Shown in pieces: positions 38,620 to 48,767 of a stretch of DNA of 64,000 nt (positions are counted from its first letter, which is position 1; every line of letters starts with the position of its first letter). Below the pieces are notes generated by a model that was given only the letters and a program-made list of their open reading frames with translations, ran no database searches and was not told where the DNA came from. This stretch comes from Bacteroidaceae bacterium (GTDB taxonomy: Bacteria > Bacteroidota > Bacteroidia > Bacteroidales > Bacteroidaceae): positions 1 through 64,000 of the forward strand of contig JAGAQY010000049.1 in NCBI GenBank assembly GCA_017622495.1. Direction: 5' to 3'. The translations under genes were made by a program, and so were the position numbers.

Positions 38620-39837
38620 ATGAATATGACAAGACACATTCTCGGCTGCATGGCACTGGCGCTGCTGGCAGCCTGCTCGAATGGGAAGACTGATAAAGTT
38701 GAGACGAAAAGCGCCCCAAAGGAGACAGGGGAGCCACTGGCCATGCCCGTGCTCGACCTGGAGAAGGAGTACCCGAAGAAGACCATAGCCCTGCAGGACA
38801 TTGCAGATGTGGAATATATTGTATTGGAGACCCATGATGACGGACTCGTTGGGAGCCACTACACAACGGTTACAGACAGCTTTATAATCACCAGCGACGG
38901 ATACTCCAATGTCGTGTTCTTCCATCGCGATGGCCGCTACTCACACTCCTTCAACCGTAAAGGCGGCAGCGGCGAGGAATACATCTCGTTTGGGCACAAC
39001 CTATGCGTGAACGCCCACTCCCGGGAGGTCTACATATACGACTTCGAGAGGAGCCGCATCCAAGTGTACTCATACGAGGGAGTGTGGAGAAGAACATTGA
39101 AAGTAGAAAGCGACGGCTTCGTATGGGGCACGCTCTACCCCTTCGACGCCAATCACCTGTTGATGGAGGACAAGAACAACGTGGGCAACAGGTACGGCAA
39201 ACCCACCAACCCCCGACCCTACTACAAGGTCGCCGTCAGCGACGGTGAGACGACACGCCTTCCCCTCACTGCCGCAAACAGGATCGGGAACACAGTGAAC
39301 TGGTATGATGAGGACACAGGGCAATCCATATCCATCAGCAGAAGCATCGCCCCCATCTCCACTATAAACGGTGAACCGGTAATTGCACCTTTTGTACTAG
39401 ATACACTATATGCATGCCGAGACGGAAATCTTGTCCCCATAGCCAAGAAGCAGAACTGGATGAAAGAGGACGGCACACCCTGGCTCGTAACCCTCGACGG
39501 TATTTCAGACAAGTACTACCTATGGTATGCCTTAGAGAAAAAGGCCGATGTCGTAGCATGGCGTGAAAGGACCTTCCTGCAGGACAGACACACAGGAGCC
39601 TGCGCACAGATACGATTGGTCGACCGGAACATCACGGACGAGGGCTGGCGGTTCCGCCACAGGGCATCGGCCAGCGAATTCTGCGTTCCTCCAAACAGCC
39701 TCATGCAGTGCTATCCCGCATGGAACCTGGCCGCCCTCCACGAAAGGGGAAAACTGCAAGGAGAACTGAGAGATATCGCATCCCGATTGAACGCAGAAGA
39801 CAACCCCGTAATCATGTTGGCAAAATTCAAGGAATAG
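38620..39837 (+). CDS. 6-bladed beta-propeller lipoprotein (third)
   Basis: A 405-aa lipoprotein. The signal MTRHILGCMALALLAACSNG starts at the second ATG (38626); 38620 adds two residues. Propeller motifs are VVFFHRDGRYSHSFNRKGG and SGEEYISFGHN; the C-terminus RLNAEDNPVIMLAKFKE is the family ending. The first 17 codons are almost the same as those of the next gene, an RND adaptor, though the mature proteins are unrelated. The stop codon is 3 bp from the adaptor start, so the two are co-translated. Confidence 0.85.
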   Translation: MNMTRHILGCMALALLAACSNGKTDKVETKSAPKETGEPLAMPVLDLEKEYPKKTIALQDIADVEYIVLETHDDGLVGSHYTTVTDSFIITSDGYSNVVFFHRDGRYSHSFNRKGGSGEEYISFGHNLCVNAHSREVYIYDFERSRIQVYSYEGVWRRTLKVESDGFVWGTLYPFDANHLLMEDKNNVGNRYGKPTNPRPYYKVAVSDGETTRLPLTAANRIGNTVNWYDEDTGQSISISRSIAPISTINGEPVIAPFVLDTLYACRDGNLVPIAKKQNWMKEDGTPWLVTLDGISDKYYLWYALEKKADVVAWRERTFLQDRHTGACAQIRLVDRNITDEGWRFRHRASASEFCVPPNSLMQCYPAWNLAALHERGKLQGELRDIASRLNAEDNPVIMLAKFKE

Positions 39838-39840
39838 AAT

Positions 39841-40914
39841 ATGAAACGACACATCCTCGGCTGCATGGCACTGGCAGTGCTGGCAGCCTGCACAGAGACG
39901 AAAACAGGAAACAGCGAGAAGTCCGGAGTGACAACCGTGCTCCCCACCCAACAGAACGAGGTGACGGTGATGAAGCTGGAAAAGAAAGAGTTTCAGCACG
40001 AACTGGTGAGTAACGGAAAGATAGTGGCCGGCACATACGCCGACCTCTACTTCCGCACCTCGGAAGTGGTAGCTAAGGTATATGTAAAGAACGGCACCCC
40101 GGTACGCAAGGGGCAGAAGCTGGCCGAGCTTGACCTCTTTGCCCTGAACAACAGCTTGGCACAGAGCAAGAATGCATTGGCACAGGCTACATTAGATATG
40201 CACGATGTACTGATAGGACAAGGATACTCGCCTGACAACCTCGACAACATTCCAGCCGATGTGATGGAGCTGGCCAAGGTGAAGAGCGGCTACGAGCGTG
40301 CCAAGGCACAGTACGAGGCAACACAGCACGCTGTGGAGCAGGCTACGCTGACAGCACCTTTCGATGGCGTGGTGGCCAACCTCTTCGACAAGCAATACAG
40401 CATGGCGAAGAGCGGCACGCCTTTCTGCCGTGTCATCTGCAGTGCGGCCATGGAGGTGGACTTCACCGTACTGGAGAGTGAGCTACCGCTAATCAAAGTG
40501 GGCGACGAGGTGGAGGTGACACCCTATACCACTGGTATCGGGGCATGTCGAGGAAGCATCAGCGAGATAAATCCCATCGTGGACACCAACGGCATGGTAC
40601 GCATCAAAGCACAGGTAACAGGTGATGACAAGCTATATGAAGGAATGAACGTGCGCGTGAGCGTGAAGCGCTCGGTACCAGACCAATTGGTGGTGCCGCG
40701 TACAGCCATCGTGCTACGCTCGGGCAAGCAGGTGCTCTTCACCGTGAAGGACAGTCTTGCAATGTGGAACTATGTGACCACGGGGCTGGAAAATATGACC
40801 GAATACACGCTTGTCAACCAGGAGGGAGGCGACCTACAAGAGGGCATGACGGTGATCACCTCGGGAAATATAAACTTGGCACATGAGACACCGGTGAGGA
40901 TAATTAATAATTGA
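39841..40914 (+). CDS. RND efflux periplasmic adaptor (membrane fusion protein), lipoprotein
   Basis: A 357-aa periplasmic adaptor anchored by a lipid at C17 (MKRHILGCMALAVLAACTET). It has the usual order: beta-barrel/lipoyl half-motifs (AKVYVKNGTPVRKGQKLAEL and ATLTAPFDGVVANLF), a short alpha-hairpin (about residues 95-150), and the C-terminal membrane-proximal domain. It should join the RND permease that follows to the TolC-type channel. It is the only adaptor in the run, although there are two permeases. No substrate can be inferred. Confidence 0.92.
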   Translation: MKRHILGCMALAVLAACTETKTGNSEKSGVTTVLPTQQNEVTVMKLEKKEFQHELVSNGKIVAGTYADLYFRTSEVVAKVYVKNGTPVRKGQKLAELDLFALNNSLAQSKNALAQATLDMHDVLIGQGYSPDNLDNIPADVMELAKVKSGYERAKAQYEATQHAVEQATLTAPFDGVVANLFDKQYSMAKSGTPFCRVICSAAMEVDFTVLESELPLIKVGDEVEVTPYTTGIGACRGSISEINPIVDTNGMVRIKAQVTGDDKLYEGMNVRVSVKRSVPDQLVVPRTAIVLRSGKQVLFTVKDSLAMWNYVTTGLENMTEYTLVNQEGGDLQEGMTVITSGNINLAHETPVRIINN

Positions 40915-40951
40915 AAGTTGACCCTCAGTCCAAATTTCAATTCGAGAAGTT

Positions 40952-43900
40952 ATGATTAAATTCTTGATTCAACGACCTATTGCGGTGCTGATGGCCTTTA
41001 CGGCCTGCTTCATCATCGGGCTGGTGACCTACTTTACGTTGCCAGTATCGTTGTTGCCCGATATTGCCATACCACAGATTACAGTGCAAGTGACGGGCGA
41101 GAACTCTTCGGCACGCGAACTGGAGAATACGGTGGTGGCGCCTGTTCGCCGACAACTGCTACAGGTGGCAGGCCTGCGTGAGATAACGAGCGAGACACGC
41201 GATGGGACGGGCATCATACGTCTGGAGTTTGACTTTGGCGTGAATACCGACCTGGCCTTCATCGAGGTGAATGAGAAGATTGACGCCGCCATGAACAGTC
41301 TGCCCAAGGAGGCCGAGCGCCCCAAGGCCATCAAGGCGAGTGCAACGGATATTCCTGTGCTCTACCTCAACATGACATTGAAGAATGCCTCTCCTTATGA
41401 AGAGATGGACGAACAGCAGTTTCTCACGCTATGTGAGCTGGCCGATAACGTGGTAAAACGCCGCATCGAACAGCTGCCCGAGGTGGCGATGGCCGATATC
41501 ACGGGCATCCCGGGACGCATGTTGCAAATCGTTCCAAATCAGGAGAAGCTGGCTGTCACGGGCATCACGATTGCCGATATAGAGAGTGCTCTGGCGGCCA
41601 ACAACGTGGAGCCGGGCAGTATGCTGGTGCGCGACGGATACTATGAATACAACATACGTATCGCCACCCTGCTGCGAACTCCCGAGGATGTGGAGAATAT
41701 ATATATAAGGAAAGGGGAACGGCTGATGCAACTGAAAGACCTGTGCAGCGTGGCCGTGGTATCGCAGAAGGAACAGGGTCTGTCGGTAGCTGGGGGCAAG
41801 CAGGCGGTGACGCTTGCCATCATCAAGCAGAGCGACGAGAACATGGACGACATGAAGGCGCGGCTGAAAGAGACTACCGACTACTTTGCCGCACTGTACC
41901 CGGAGATTGAATTCGAGGTATGCCGCAATCAGACGGAGCTGCTCGACTATACCATCTCGAACTTGAAGGATAACTTTACCATTGGCTTCCTATTGATATT
42001 CATCGTGGCTATCTACTTCTTGGGCGATGTGCGCTCGCCCATCGTGATAGGACTCACCATGACGGTATCCGTGGTTGTGACCTTTGCACTGTTCTACCTC
42101 TTCGGCGTGTCGCTCAACGTGATTTCGCTCTCGGGCTTGATACTGGCGGTGGGCATGATGATCGACAATTCCATTATTGTGACGGAGAACATTGCACAAT
42201 ATCGCGAGCGGGGCTACTCGCTCCGACGTGCCTGTGTGGCCGGAACCACGGAAGTGATAACACCGATGCTCAGCTCGTCGCTTACCACAGTAGCAGTATT
42301 CGTGCCACTGATATTCATGAGCGGTATTGCCGGAGCCATTTTCATGGATCAGGCCTTCTCCATAGCGGCGGGTCTGCTGGTATCCTATATCACGGGTATC
42401 ATGCTGCTTCCGGTGCTTTACTTGCTGTTCTATAGCATGGGCATTCGCGGCAAGGGACTGCTGGCAAAGCAGTTTGACAATAGTCTAAAAAACGGTTGGC
42501 TGGAGCGTGCCTACAATGTTGGCATTGATTGGGTATTCTCGCACAAGGTCTTGAGCGTGGGAATGACAGTGGCCACGCTGCCGCTGTGTGTCTTCCTCTT
42601 CTTACATATTGATAAGGAGCGTATGCCCGAAATTGAGCAAAGCGAGCTAGTGATGCGCATTGAGTGGAACGAGAATATCCATGTGGACGAGAATCGCCGA
42701 CGAGTGGATGACCTGACGAGGAAGATAGAGTCTCGGGTAGTGGAGCACACAGCGTACGTGGGCATACAGGACTATATATTGAATGGCGGCAGTGAACTGT
42801 CGGCCACTGAGGCGGAACTGTACTTCAAGACCGAGAATCCTGACGACATTGCTCCGCTGCAAGAGGCACTGGCTCGGGAGGTGAAGGCACGCTATCCCTT
42901 GGCCGTGATTGCCTTCTCGCCACCCGAAACGATATTCGAGAAACTCTTTGTGACGGGCGAAGCCGATGTGGTGGCACAGCTGCACCCCGACAACCGCTCG
43001 CAAGCGCCCGACCCTGCAAGGTTGCAGCAGTTGGAGGCGGATATCGTGCTGCGGACGGGATGCACAACCGAGGGCATTGCCTTCCGTAACCAGATAAGCC
43101 TCGTGATAGACAGGGAGCGACTGCTATTATATAATGTGTCGTACAATGAGCTGACGCGTGTGCTGCGCACAGCATTCAAGGAAAACAGGGTGTCGACCTT
43201 ACGGTCGTATCAGCAGTATCTGCCCATCGGCATTGCCGGGGAGGAGCGAAGCATCAACAGTATCTTGCAGACGAGCCTGGTGCAAACACTGCCGAATAGC
43301 CGTGGAGAGACAAGTCATATTCCCCTGAGCAGCTTGGTGAGAGTGGCTTCGTCGGAGGATCTGAAGAGCATTACGGCAGGTAAGAATGGTGAGTATATCC
43401 CCATCAGCTTTTTTGATGTGGAAGATGCACCGCAATTGATGAGCGATGTGGAGCATACGGTGAGGGAGGCCGATGGATGGGAGGTAGAGTTTGCTGGCAG
43501 CTTCTTCTCCAACAAGAAGATGATTGGTGAGTTGACCGTGATACTCCTCGTATCTATCCTGCTGATGTACTTCATCCTGTGTGCACAGTTTGAGAGTTTC
43601 TTGCAGCCGCTCATCGTATTGGTGGAGATACCGATTGACATTGCCTTTGCATTGGCTGCGCTGTGGATGTGTGGGCATACACTGAACCTGATGTCGGCTA
43701 TCGGCATCATCGTGACGTGTGGTATCGTGGTGAACGACTCCATCTTGAAGCTGGACTCCATCAACGAGCTGCGCAAGGCGGGCACTCCGCTGATGGAGGC
43801 CATCCACACGGCAGGCCTGCGCCGTCTACGTGCCATCATCATGACCTCGCTGACGACCATCGTGTCGATGGTGCCGCTGCTCTTCTCCTCGGATATGGGC

Positions 43901-44023
43901 TCGGCGTTGCAGAAGCCGCTTGCCATAGCGATGATAGGCTCGATGCTGCTGGGCACGCTCGTCAGCCTGTTCATTATCCCCTTGATATATTGGTTTATTT
44001 ATCGTAAAAAAGAGAAAGTATGA
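40952..44023 (+). CDS. RND efflux permease (AcrB/HAE type), first
   Basis: A 1023-aa inner-membrane proton-driven pump, full length. It starts MIKFLIQRPIAVLMAFTACF, has two large periplasmic loops and 12 predicted membrane helices. The first half has GLILAVGMMIDNSIIVTENI in helix 4, where AcrB has two aspartates; here only one is kept with asparagine after it. The C-terminal half has MSAIGIIVTCGIVVNDSILKL. It lies 37 bp after the adaptor gene and overlaps the TolC gene by 4 nt (ATGA). Drug or metal specificity cannot be assigned. Confidence 0.93.
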   Translation: MIKFLIQRPIAVLMAFTACFIIGLVTYFTLPVSLLPDIAIPQITVQVTGENSSARELENTVVAPVRRQLLQVAGLREITSETRDGTGIIRLEFDFGVNTDLAFIEVNEKIDAAMNSLPKEAERPKAIKASATDIPVLYLNMTLKNASPYEEMDEQQFLTLCELADNVVKRRIEQLPEVAMADITGIPGRMLQIVPNQEKLAVTGITIADIESALAANNVEPGSMLVRDGYYEYNIRIATLLRTPEDVENIYIRKGERLMQLKDLCSVAVVSQKEQGLSVAGGKQAVTLAIIKQSDENMDDMKARLKETTDYFAALYPEIEFEVCRNQTELLDYTISNLKDNFTIGFLLIFIVAIYFLGDVRSPIVIGLTMTVSVVVTFALFYLFGVSLNVISLSGLILAVGMMIDNSIIVTENIAQYRERGYSLRRACVAGTTEVITPMLSSSLTTVAVFVPLIFMSGIAGAIFMDQAFSIAAGLLVSYITGIMLLPVLYLLFYSMGIRGKGLLAKQFDNSLKNGWLERAYNVGIDWVFSHKVLSVGMTVATLPLCVFLFLHIDKERMPEIEQSELVMRIEWNENIHVDENRRRVDDLTRKIESRVVEHTAYVGIQDYILNGGSELSATEAELYFKTENPDDIAPLQEALAREVKARYPLAVIAFSPPETIFEKLFVTGEADVVAQLHPDNRSQAPDPARLQQLEADIVLRTGCTTEGIAFRNQISLVIDRERLLLYNVSYNELTRVLRTAFKENRVSTLRSYQQYLPIGIAGEERSINSILQTSLVQTLPNSRGETSHIPLSSLVRVASSEDLKSITAGKNGEYIPISFFDVEDAPQLMSDVEHTVREADGWEVEFAGSFFSNKKMIGELTVILLVSILLMYFILCAQFESFLQPLIVLVEIPIDIAFALAALWMCGHTLNLMSAIGIIVTCGIVVNDSILKLDSINELRKAGTPLMEAIHTAGLRRLRAIIMTSLTTIVSMVPLLFSSDMGSALQKPLAIAMIGSMLLGTLVSLFIIPLIYWFIYRKKEKV

Positions 44024-45510
44024 AATGGAGATACTTTTATATAGGAATATGTGTGGTAGCGTTTGCTCTGGCAGGCAAGGCACAAAACGCGGTGAAACTC
44101 GATTTGAAACGTACCATCGAACTGGCCAATGACAGTTCGCTCACGGCATTCCGCTATCAGAACATGTATCTGTCGGGCTATTGGGCCTACCGCACCTATA
44201 AGGCCAACCGCCTGCCCAGCCTGACGATGAACCTGATGCCAGCTCAATACTACCGCTACATCACCCAACGCTACGACTCGAACAAGGACATGGACGTGTA
44301 TCGCGAGCAGCAGATGTTCAGCGCAAGTGGCGGGCTGAGCCTACAGCAGAACTTTGACCTGACGGGCGGTACGTTCTATATCGACTCAGACCTAGAGTAT
44401 ATGCGCAACTTCGGTGAGACGAAATCGACACAATTTGCCAGCGTGCCCTTCCGTATCGGCTATTCACAGAGTCTGTTGGGCTACAATCCCTTCCGGTGGG
44501 AGAGGAAGATTGAGCCGTTGAAGTTCGAGAAGGTGAAGAAGGAGTTTATCTACAACACCGAGGTGGTGGCCGAAGAGGCGGTGGGCTATTTCTTCAGTCT
44601 GGCAATGGCACAGGCCGACTACCAGCTGGCCTTGGAGAATGTGGCATCGACAGATACGCTGTACAGCATCGGGATGCAGCGCCACAGGATTGCCGCCATC
44701 TCACGAGCCGACCTGCTGACCCTACAGCTCGACAAGGTGAACGCTCGCAACACACTGGAGAATGCACAGATAGCCTTGAAACGGGCTATGTTTGCACTGG
44801 CCTCGTACCTCAATATGGACAAGGACACTCAGATTGAGTTAGAGCTGCCGAGCCGCCCCGAGGCGATGGAGATACCTGTGGAGGAGGCGCTGGCCAAGGC
44901 TAAGGCAAACAATCCCGAGTACCTGCAGCAACGGCAGAACGTACTGGAGAGCGAGCGTGAGGTGAACCGTACACGCATTGAGTCGCGATTCAATGCCAGC
45001 GTGAATGCCAGTGTGGGATTCAATCAAGTGGCCGAGAGCCTCAAGCATGCCTATCGGGAGCCGCTGCAGCAGGATGTGGTGAACATCAGCGTATCCATCC
45101 CGCTGATAGACTGGGGCGTGAGGAAGGGGCGGTACAACATGGCGAGGAACAACCTGAATGTGGTGACCATCGCCTCACAGCAGGAGGAACTGAAACTGGA
45201 GGAGGAGGTAACGATGACAGTGAGCGACTTTAACATACAGCAGCATCTGATACGGAGTGCCGAGGAGGCGTTGGAGCTGGCAGTAATGGCCTATGAGCAG
45301 ACACGTCAGCGATTTATCATCGGCAAGGCCGATGTGAACAGTCTGACGCTGTCGCTCAACCGTCAGCAGCAGGCACAGAAGAACTATATCTCGGCCCTGC
45401 AGAACTATTGGCTGAACTACTACAAGATACGCAAGCTGACGTTGCACGATTTTGAGAGCGGCGCATCGCTTTCCGAGAGGTTTGACTTTGAACACGGTAT
45501 GCTGCGATGA
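44020..45510 (+). CDS. TolC family outer-membrane efflux channel
   Basis: A 496-aa outer-membrane protein with signal peptide MKWRYFYIGICVVAFALAGKAQ. Two OEP repeats are visible: the first with RTIELANDSSLTAFRYQN, the second with PVEEALAKAKANNPEYLQQRQNVLE. The long helical stretches contain the alternating polar pattern of the channel tunnel. It overlaps the first permease by 4 nt at its start and the second permease by 4 nt at its end, so translation of the three genes is coupled. Confidence 0.92.
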   Translation: MKWRYFYIGICVVAFALAGKAQNAVKLDLKRTIELANDSSLTAFRYQNMYLSGYWAYRTYKANRLPSLTMNLMPAQYYRYITQRYDSNKDMDVYREQQMFSASGGLSLQQNFDLTGGTFYIDSDLEYMRNFGETKSTQFASVPFRIGYSQSLLGYNPFRWERKIEPLKFEKVKKEFIYNTEVVAEEAVGYFFSLAMAQADYQLALENVASTDTLYSIGMQRHRIAAISRADLLTLQLDKVNARNTLENAQIALKRAMFALASYLNMDKDTQIELELPSRPEAMEIPVEEALAKAKANNPEYLQQRQNVLESEREVNRTRIESRFNASVNASVGFNQVAESLKHAYREPLQQDVVNISVSIPLIDWGVRKGRYNMARNNLNVVTIASQQEELKLEEEVTMTVSDFNIQQHLIRSAEEALELAVMAYEQTRQRFIIGKADVNSLTLSLNRQQQAQKNYISALQNYWLNYYKIRKLTLHDFESGASLSERFDFEHGMLR

Positions 45511-48500
45511 ACAAGATTCGTACCCTTTCGCCCTTTACGCTGATAGTGGCATTCGTATGCCTGTCACTGGTCGGTCTGGCACTGTTGCCGCAGCTGCCGG
45601 TGAAGCTGTCGCCCTCGCACACCCTGCCGCGACTGACGGTGTCGTTTACGATGCCGGGTAACTCGTCGCGTGTCATCGAGGCCGAGGTGACCAGCCGGTT
45701 GGAGGCGATGCTGACGCGTGTGAACGGAGTGAAGAATGTGAGTTCCATCTCGGACAATGGCAGCGGAAGTATCACGCTGGAGATGGATAAATATGCCGAC
45801 ATGGAGGCGGTGCTCTTTGAGGTGTCGACCATCGTGAGACAGACATGGGCGCAGCTGCCCGAAGGAGTGAGCTATCCGCAGATACACGCCAACCGAGCCA
45901 ATGAGAAGGCATCACGGCCATTCATGACCTATACATTGAACGCTCCCGCCAACCCTATCCTTATACAACGATATGCCGAAGAGCATATCAAACCCGTAGT
46001 GGGACAATTGAAAGGGGTGTATAAGGTGGAGCTGACGGGAGCTACCCCTATGGAGTGGAGGCTGGAGTATGACAATACACAGCTGGAACGACTGGGTATC
46101 ACGCTATCCGATATACAGACGGCTATCGCCCGACATTACGAGAAGGAGTTTCTGGGAATCTGCCCCATAGAGAGAGGTGCCGAGGGAAAGGAGTGGATGC
46201 GCCTCATACGTACGACAACAGACGAGGCAACGGAGTTTCATCCCGAGGCAATCCTGTTGGAGGCAGCCGATGGTGCACTCGTAGGGCTGGAAAAACTCAT
46301 CCGGGTGACACATGAGGAAGCTGCGCCTACAAGCTACTACCGCATCAATGGCCTGAACTCCATCTATATGAACATCACAGCCGAGGAGACTGCCAATCAG
46401 TTGGAGCTGGCCAAAGAGGTGAAACAGACGATGTGGGAGCTGGAACAGAAAATGCCGCCTGGCTATGAGATGCATGTCGGCTACGATGCCACGGAGCATA
46501 TACAGAAGGAACTGGACAAAATATATTTTCGCACGGGACTGACGGTATTAATCCTGTTGCTCTTCGTGGCGCTAATTACCTGGAACCTACGGTATCTACT
46601 GCTGATAGTGACCAGTCTGTCGGTCAACTTGGCCATAGCCTTTATCTTCTACTACCTCTTCGGACTGGAACTGCAGCTCTACTCGCTGGCAGGCATCACC
46701 ATCTCGCTGAATCTGGTGATAGACAATACTATCGTGATGACCGACCACATCCGCCGCCGTCATAACCTCGAGGCTTTCATGGCTGTGCTCGCGGCAACCT
46801 TGACCACGGTAGGCGCTTTGGTCATTATCTTCTTCCTCGATGATAGGCTGAGACTCGACTTGCAGGACTTCGCTGCGGTGGTGATTATCAACCTGCTGGT
46901 GTCGCTGGTTGTGGCCCTATTCTTCGTGCCGGCCATGATACAGAAGATAGGGATTGAGGACGGGAAGAAGAAGTCGTCCAAACTCTGGCTGAAACGTCGG
47001 GTTGTGGTCTTCAGTCATGGGTATGTCCGTTGGATTGGCTGGCTCTGTCACCACAGGGTAGCGGCTTGTGTCGTACTGGTGCTGGCCTTCGGTCTGCCGG
47101 TGTTTCTCCTGCCCGAGAAGATGGAGGGCGAGGGAGCGATTGCTTCCTATTATAATAAGGTGTTCGACAATGCCACGTTCAAGGAAAAGGTAAGGCCCAT
47201 CGTAGACAAGGCATTGGGCGGTAGTCTGCGCCTGTTTGCCGAGGAGGTATACGAAGGCAGTTACTTCAATCGTGGCGAGGGAGAGACGGTGCTCTCTGTG
47301 TATGCATCGCTACCGAATGGCAGCACACTGGGACAGATGAACACGCTGGTAGGAAAGATGGAAGCATACCTGAGCGAATTCAAGGAAATCAAGCAGTTCC
47401 AAACCTCTATATATAGTGCTCGGCAGGCCAGCATACGGATATATTTCACGAAAGAGCACCAGCGAAGCGGCTTCCCCTATACACTGAAGGACTGTATCAT
47501 CAGCCGGGCTTTGGAACTGGGCGGTGGCTCTTGGCAGGTCTATGGGTTACAGGACCAAGGCTTCAGCAACAGTACGCAGGAGTATGCCGGACATTTCAGA
47601 GTGAAGATGTACGGATACAACTATGACGAGCTGGCCTACTGGGGCGACAGTCTGAAACGGAAGTTGCTCGGTCATCGACGCATCAAGGAGGTGACGGTAA
47701 GCTCGGACTTCTCTTTCTATAGGGATGATTATAGCGAGTTCTTCCTGGATCTCGACAAGCACCGGTTGGCCAAGGAGAATATTACAGGTATGCAGCTGTT
47801 TGCAGCCTTGAGGCCAGTATTCGGGCGGAATGTCTCGTGTGGCAACATTGTGCATGACGGTCAGCCCGAGATGCTGAAGCTCACCTCACGGCAGAGCAGC
47901 GAATATGATGTGTGGAGCTTGGCGAATATTCCTATCAAAATCAATGGAAACTCCTACAAGCTGTCAGACTTTGCTACGGTGGAGAGGGGGCAGTCGCCTC
48001 AACGGGTAGCAAAGGAGGACCAGCAGTACCGTCTGTGTCTGCAATACGAATACATCGGGGCAGGAAGTCAGGGGCGGAGGCTCTTGACGCGAGACTTGGA
48101 GGAGTTCAACGCCACGCTACCCATGGGCTACACGGCCGAAGATGCACAGGAAGCGTGGTCGTGGGGCGAGGAGGACAACCGCCAGTATGCCCTGCTGCTC
48201 ATCATCGTTGCCATCATTTTCTTCATCGCCAGCATCCTGTTCAACTCGCTGAGGCAGCCGTTGGCCATCATCTTCGTCATACCAGTTTCATACATCGGGG
48301 TGTTCCTCACGTTCTATCTCTTCGGGCTGAACTTCGACCAAGGGGGATTCGCATCGTTCGTCCTCCTGTGTGGCATCACGGTGAATGCCAGCATCTACAT
48401 ACTGAACGAGTACAACGCCGTGCGCCGACGTTTCCCGAAATTGGCCGCGGCACGTGCCTTTGTCAAGGCATGGAATGCCAAGGTAGTGCCCGTCTTCCTC

Positions 48501-48695
48501 ACGGTGGTGTCCACCATCCTCGGCTTTGTCCCCTTCATGGTGGGCACGGGCAAGGAGGCTTTCTGGTTTCCCTTGGCCGCAGGCACCATCGGCGGGTTGG
48601 CGATGTCGGTCGTGGGCCTCTTCGCTTTCCTCCCCATCTTTACGCTGGGAAAGAGCGGCCGAGAGGCAATCTCACAGCATTTTACAAGCATTTAA
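45507..48695 (+). CDS. RND efflux permease, second
   Basis: A 1062-aa RND permease starting MNKIRTLSPFTLIVAFVCLS. It is distinct from the first permease in sequence. Helix 4 has TISLNLVIDNTIVMTDHIRR and the C-terminal half FASFVLLCGITVNASIYILNE, with AFVKAWNAKVVPVFLTVVST. Both permeases would need the single adaptor and channel in this run, so they may form a hetero-complex like MdtBC (inference). It is the last gene; blaI follows after 72 bp with its own promoter. Confidence 0.91.
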   Translation: MNKIRTLSPFTLIVAFVCLSLVGLALLPQLPVKLSPSHTLPRLTVSFTMPGNSSRVIEAEVTSRLEAMLTRVNGVKNVSSISDNGSGSITLEMDKYADMEAVLFEVSTIVRQTWAQLPEGVSYPQIHANRANEKASRPFMTYTLNAPANPILIQRYAEEHIKPVVGQLKGVYKVELTGATPMEWRLEYDNTQLERLGITLSDIQTAIARHYEKEFLGICPIERGAEGKEWMRLIRTTTDEATEFHPEAILLEAADGALVGLEKLIRVTHEEAAPTSYYRINGLNSIYMNITAEETANQLELAKEVKQTMWELEQKMPPGYEMHVGYDATEHIQKELDKIYFRTGLTVLILLLFVALITWNLRYLLLIVTSLSVNLAIAFIFYYLFGLELQLYSLAGITISLNLVIDNTIVMTDHIRRRHNLEAFMAVLAATLTTVGALVIIFFLDDRLRLDLQDFAAVVIINLLVSLVVALFFVPAMIQKIGIEDGKKKSSKLWLKRRVVVFSHGYVRWIGWLCHHRVAACVVLVLAFGLPVFLLPEKMEGEGAIASYYNKVFDNATFKEKVRPIVDKALGGSLRLFAEEVYEGSYFNRGEGETVLSVYASLPNGSTLGQMNTLVGKMEAYLSEFKEIKQFQTSIYSARQASIRIYFTKEHQRSGFPYTLKDCIISRALELGGGSWQVYGLQDQGFSNSTQEYAGHFRVKMYGYNYDELAYWGDSLKRKLLGHRRIKEVTVSSDFSFYRDDYSEFFLDLDKHRLAKENITGMQLFAALRPVFGRNVSCGNIVHDGQPEMLKLTSRQSSEYDVWSLANIPIKINGNSYKLSDFATVERGQSPQRVAKEDQQYRLCLQYEYIGAGSQGRRLLTRDLEEFNATLPMGYTAEDAQEAWSWGEEDNRQYALLLIIVAIIFFIASILFNSLRQPLAIIFVIPVSYIGVFLTFYLFGLNFDQGGFASFVLLCGITVNASIYILNEYNAVRRRFPKLAAARAFVKAWNAKVVPVFLTVVSTILGFVPFMVGTGKEAFWFPLAAGTIGGLAMSVVGLFAFLPIFTLGKSGREAISQHFTSI

Positions 48696-48707
48696 ACTAT
48701 TTTAACC

Positions 48708-48763
48708 ATAAAAATTAGTTCGCGAACGAATCTTTTTAGTTTCTTTGCATAACTAATTTTTAT
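48708..48763 (+). promoter_or_regulatory. Inverted repeat around the blaI promoter (candidate BlaI operator)
   Basis: ATAAAAATTAGTT (48708-48720) and its exact complement AACTAATTTTTAT (48751-48763) flank TTAGTTTCTTTGCAT, a -7-like region, immediately before the blaI ATG at 48768. Paired sites around its own promoter are typical for BlaI-type repressors. Confidence 0.6.
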
Positions 48764-48767
48764 AGTT

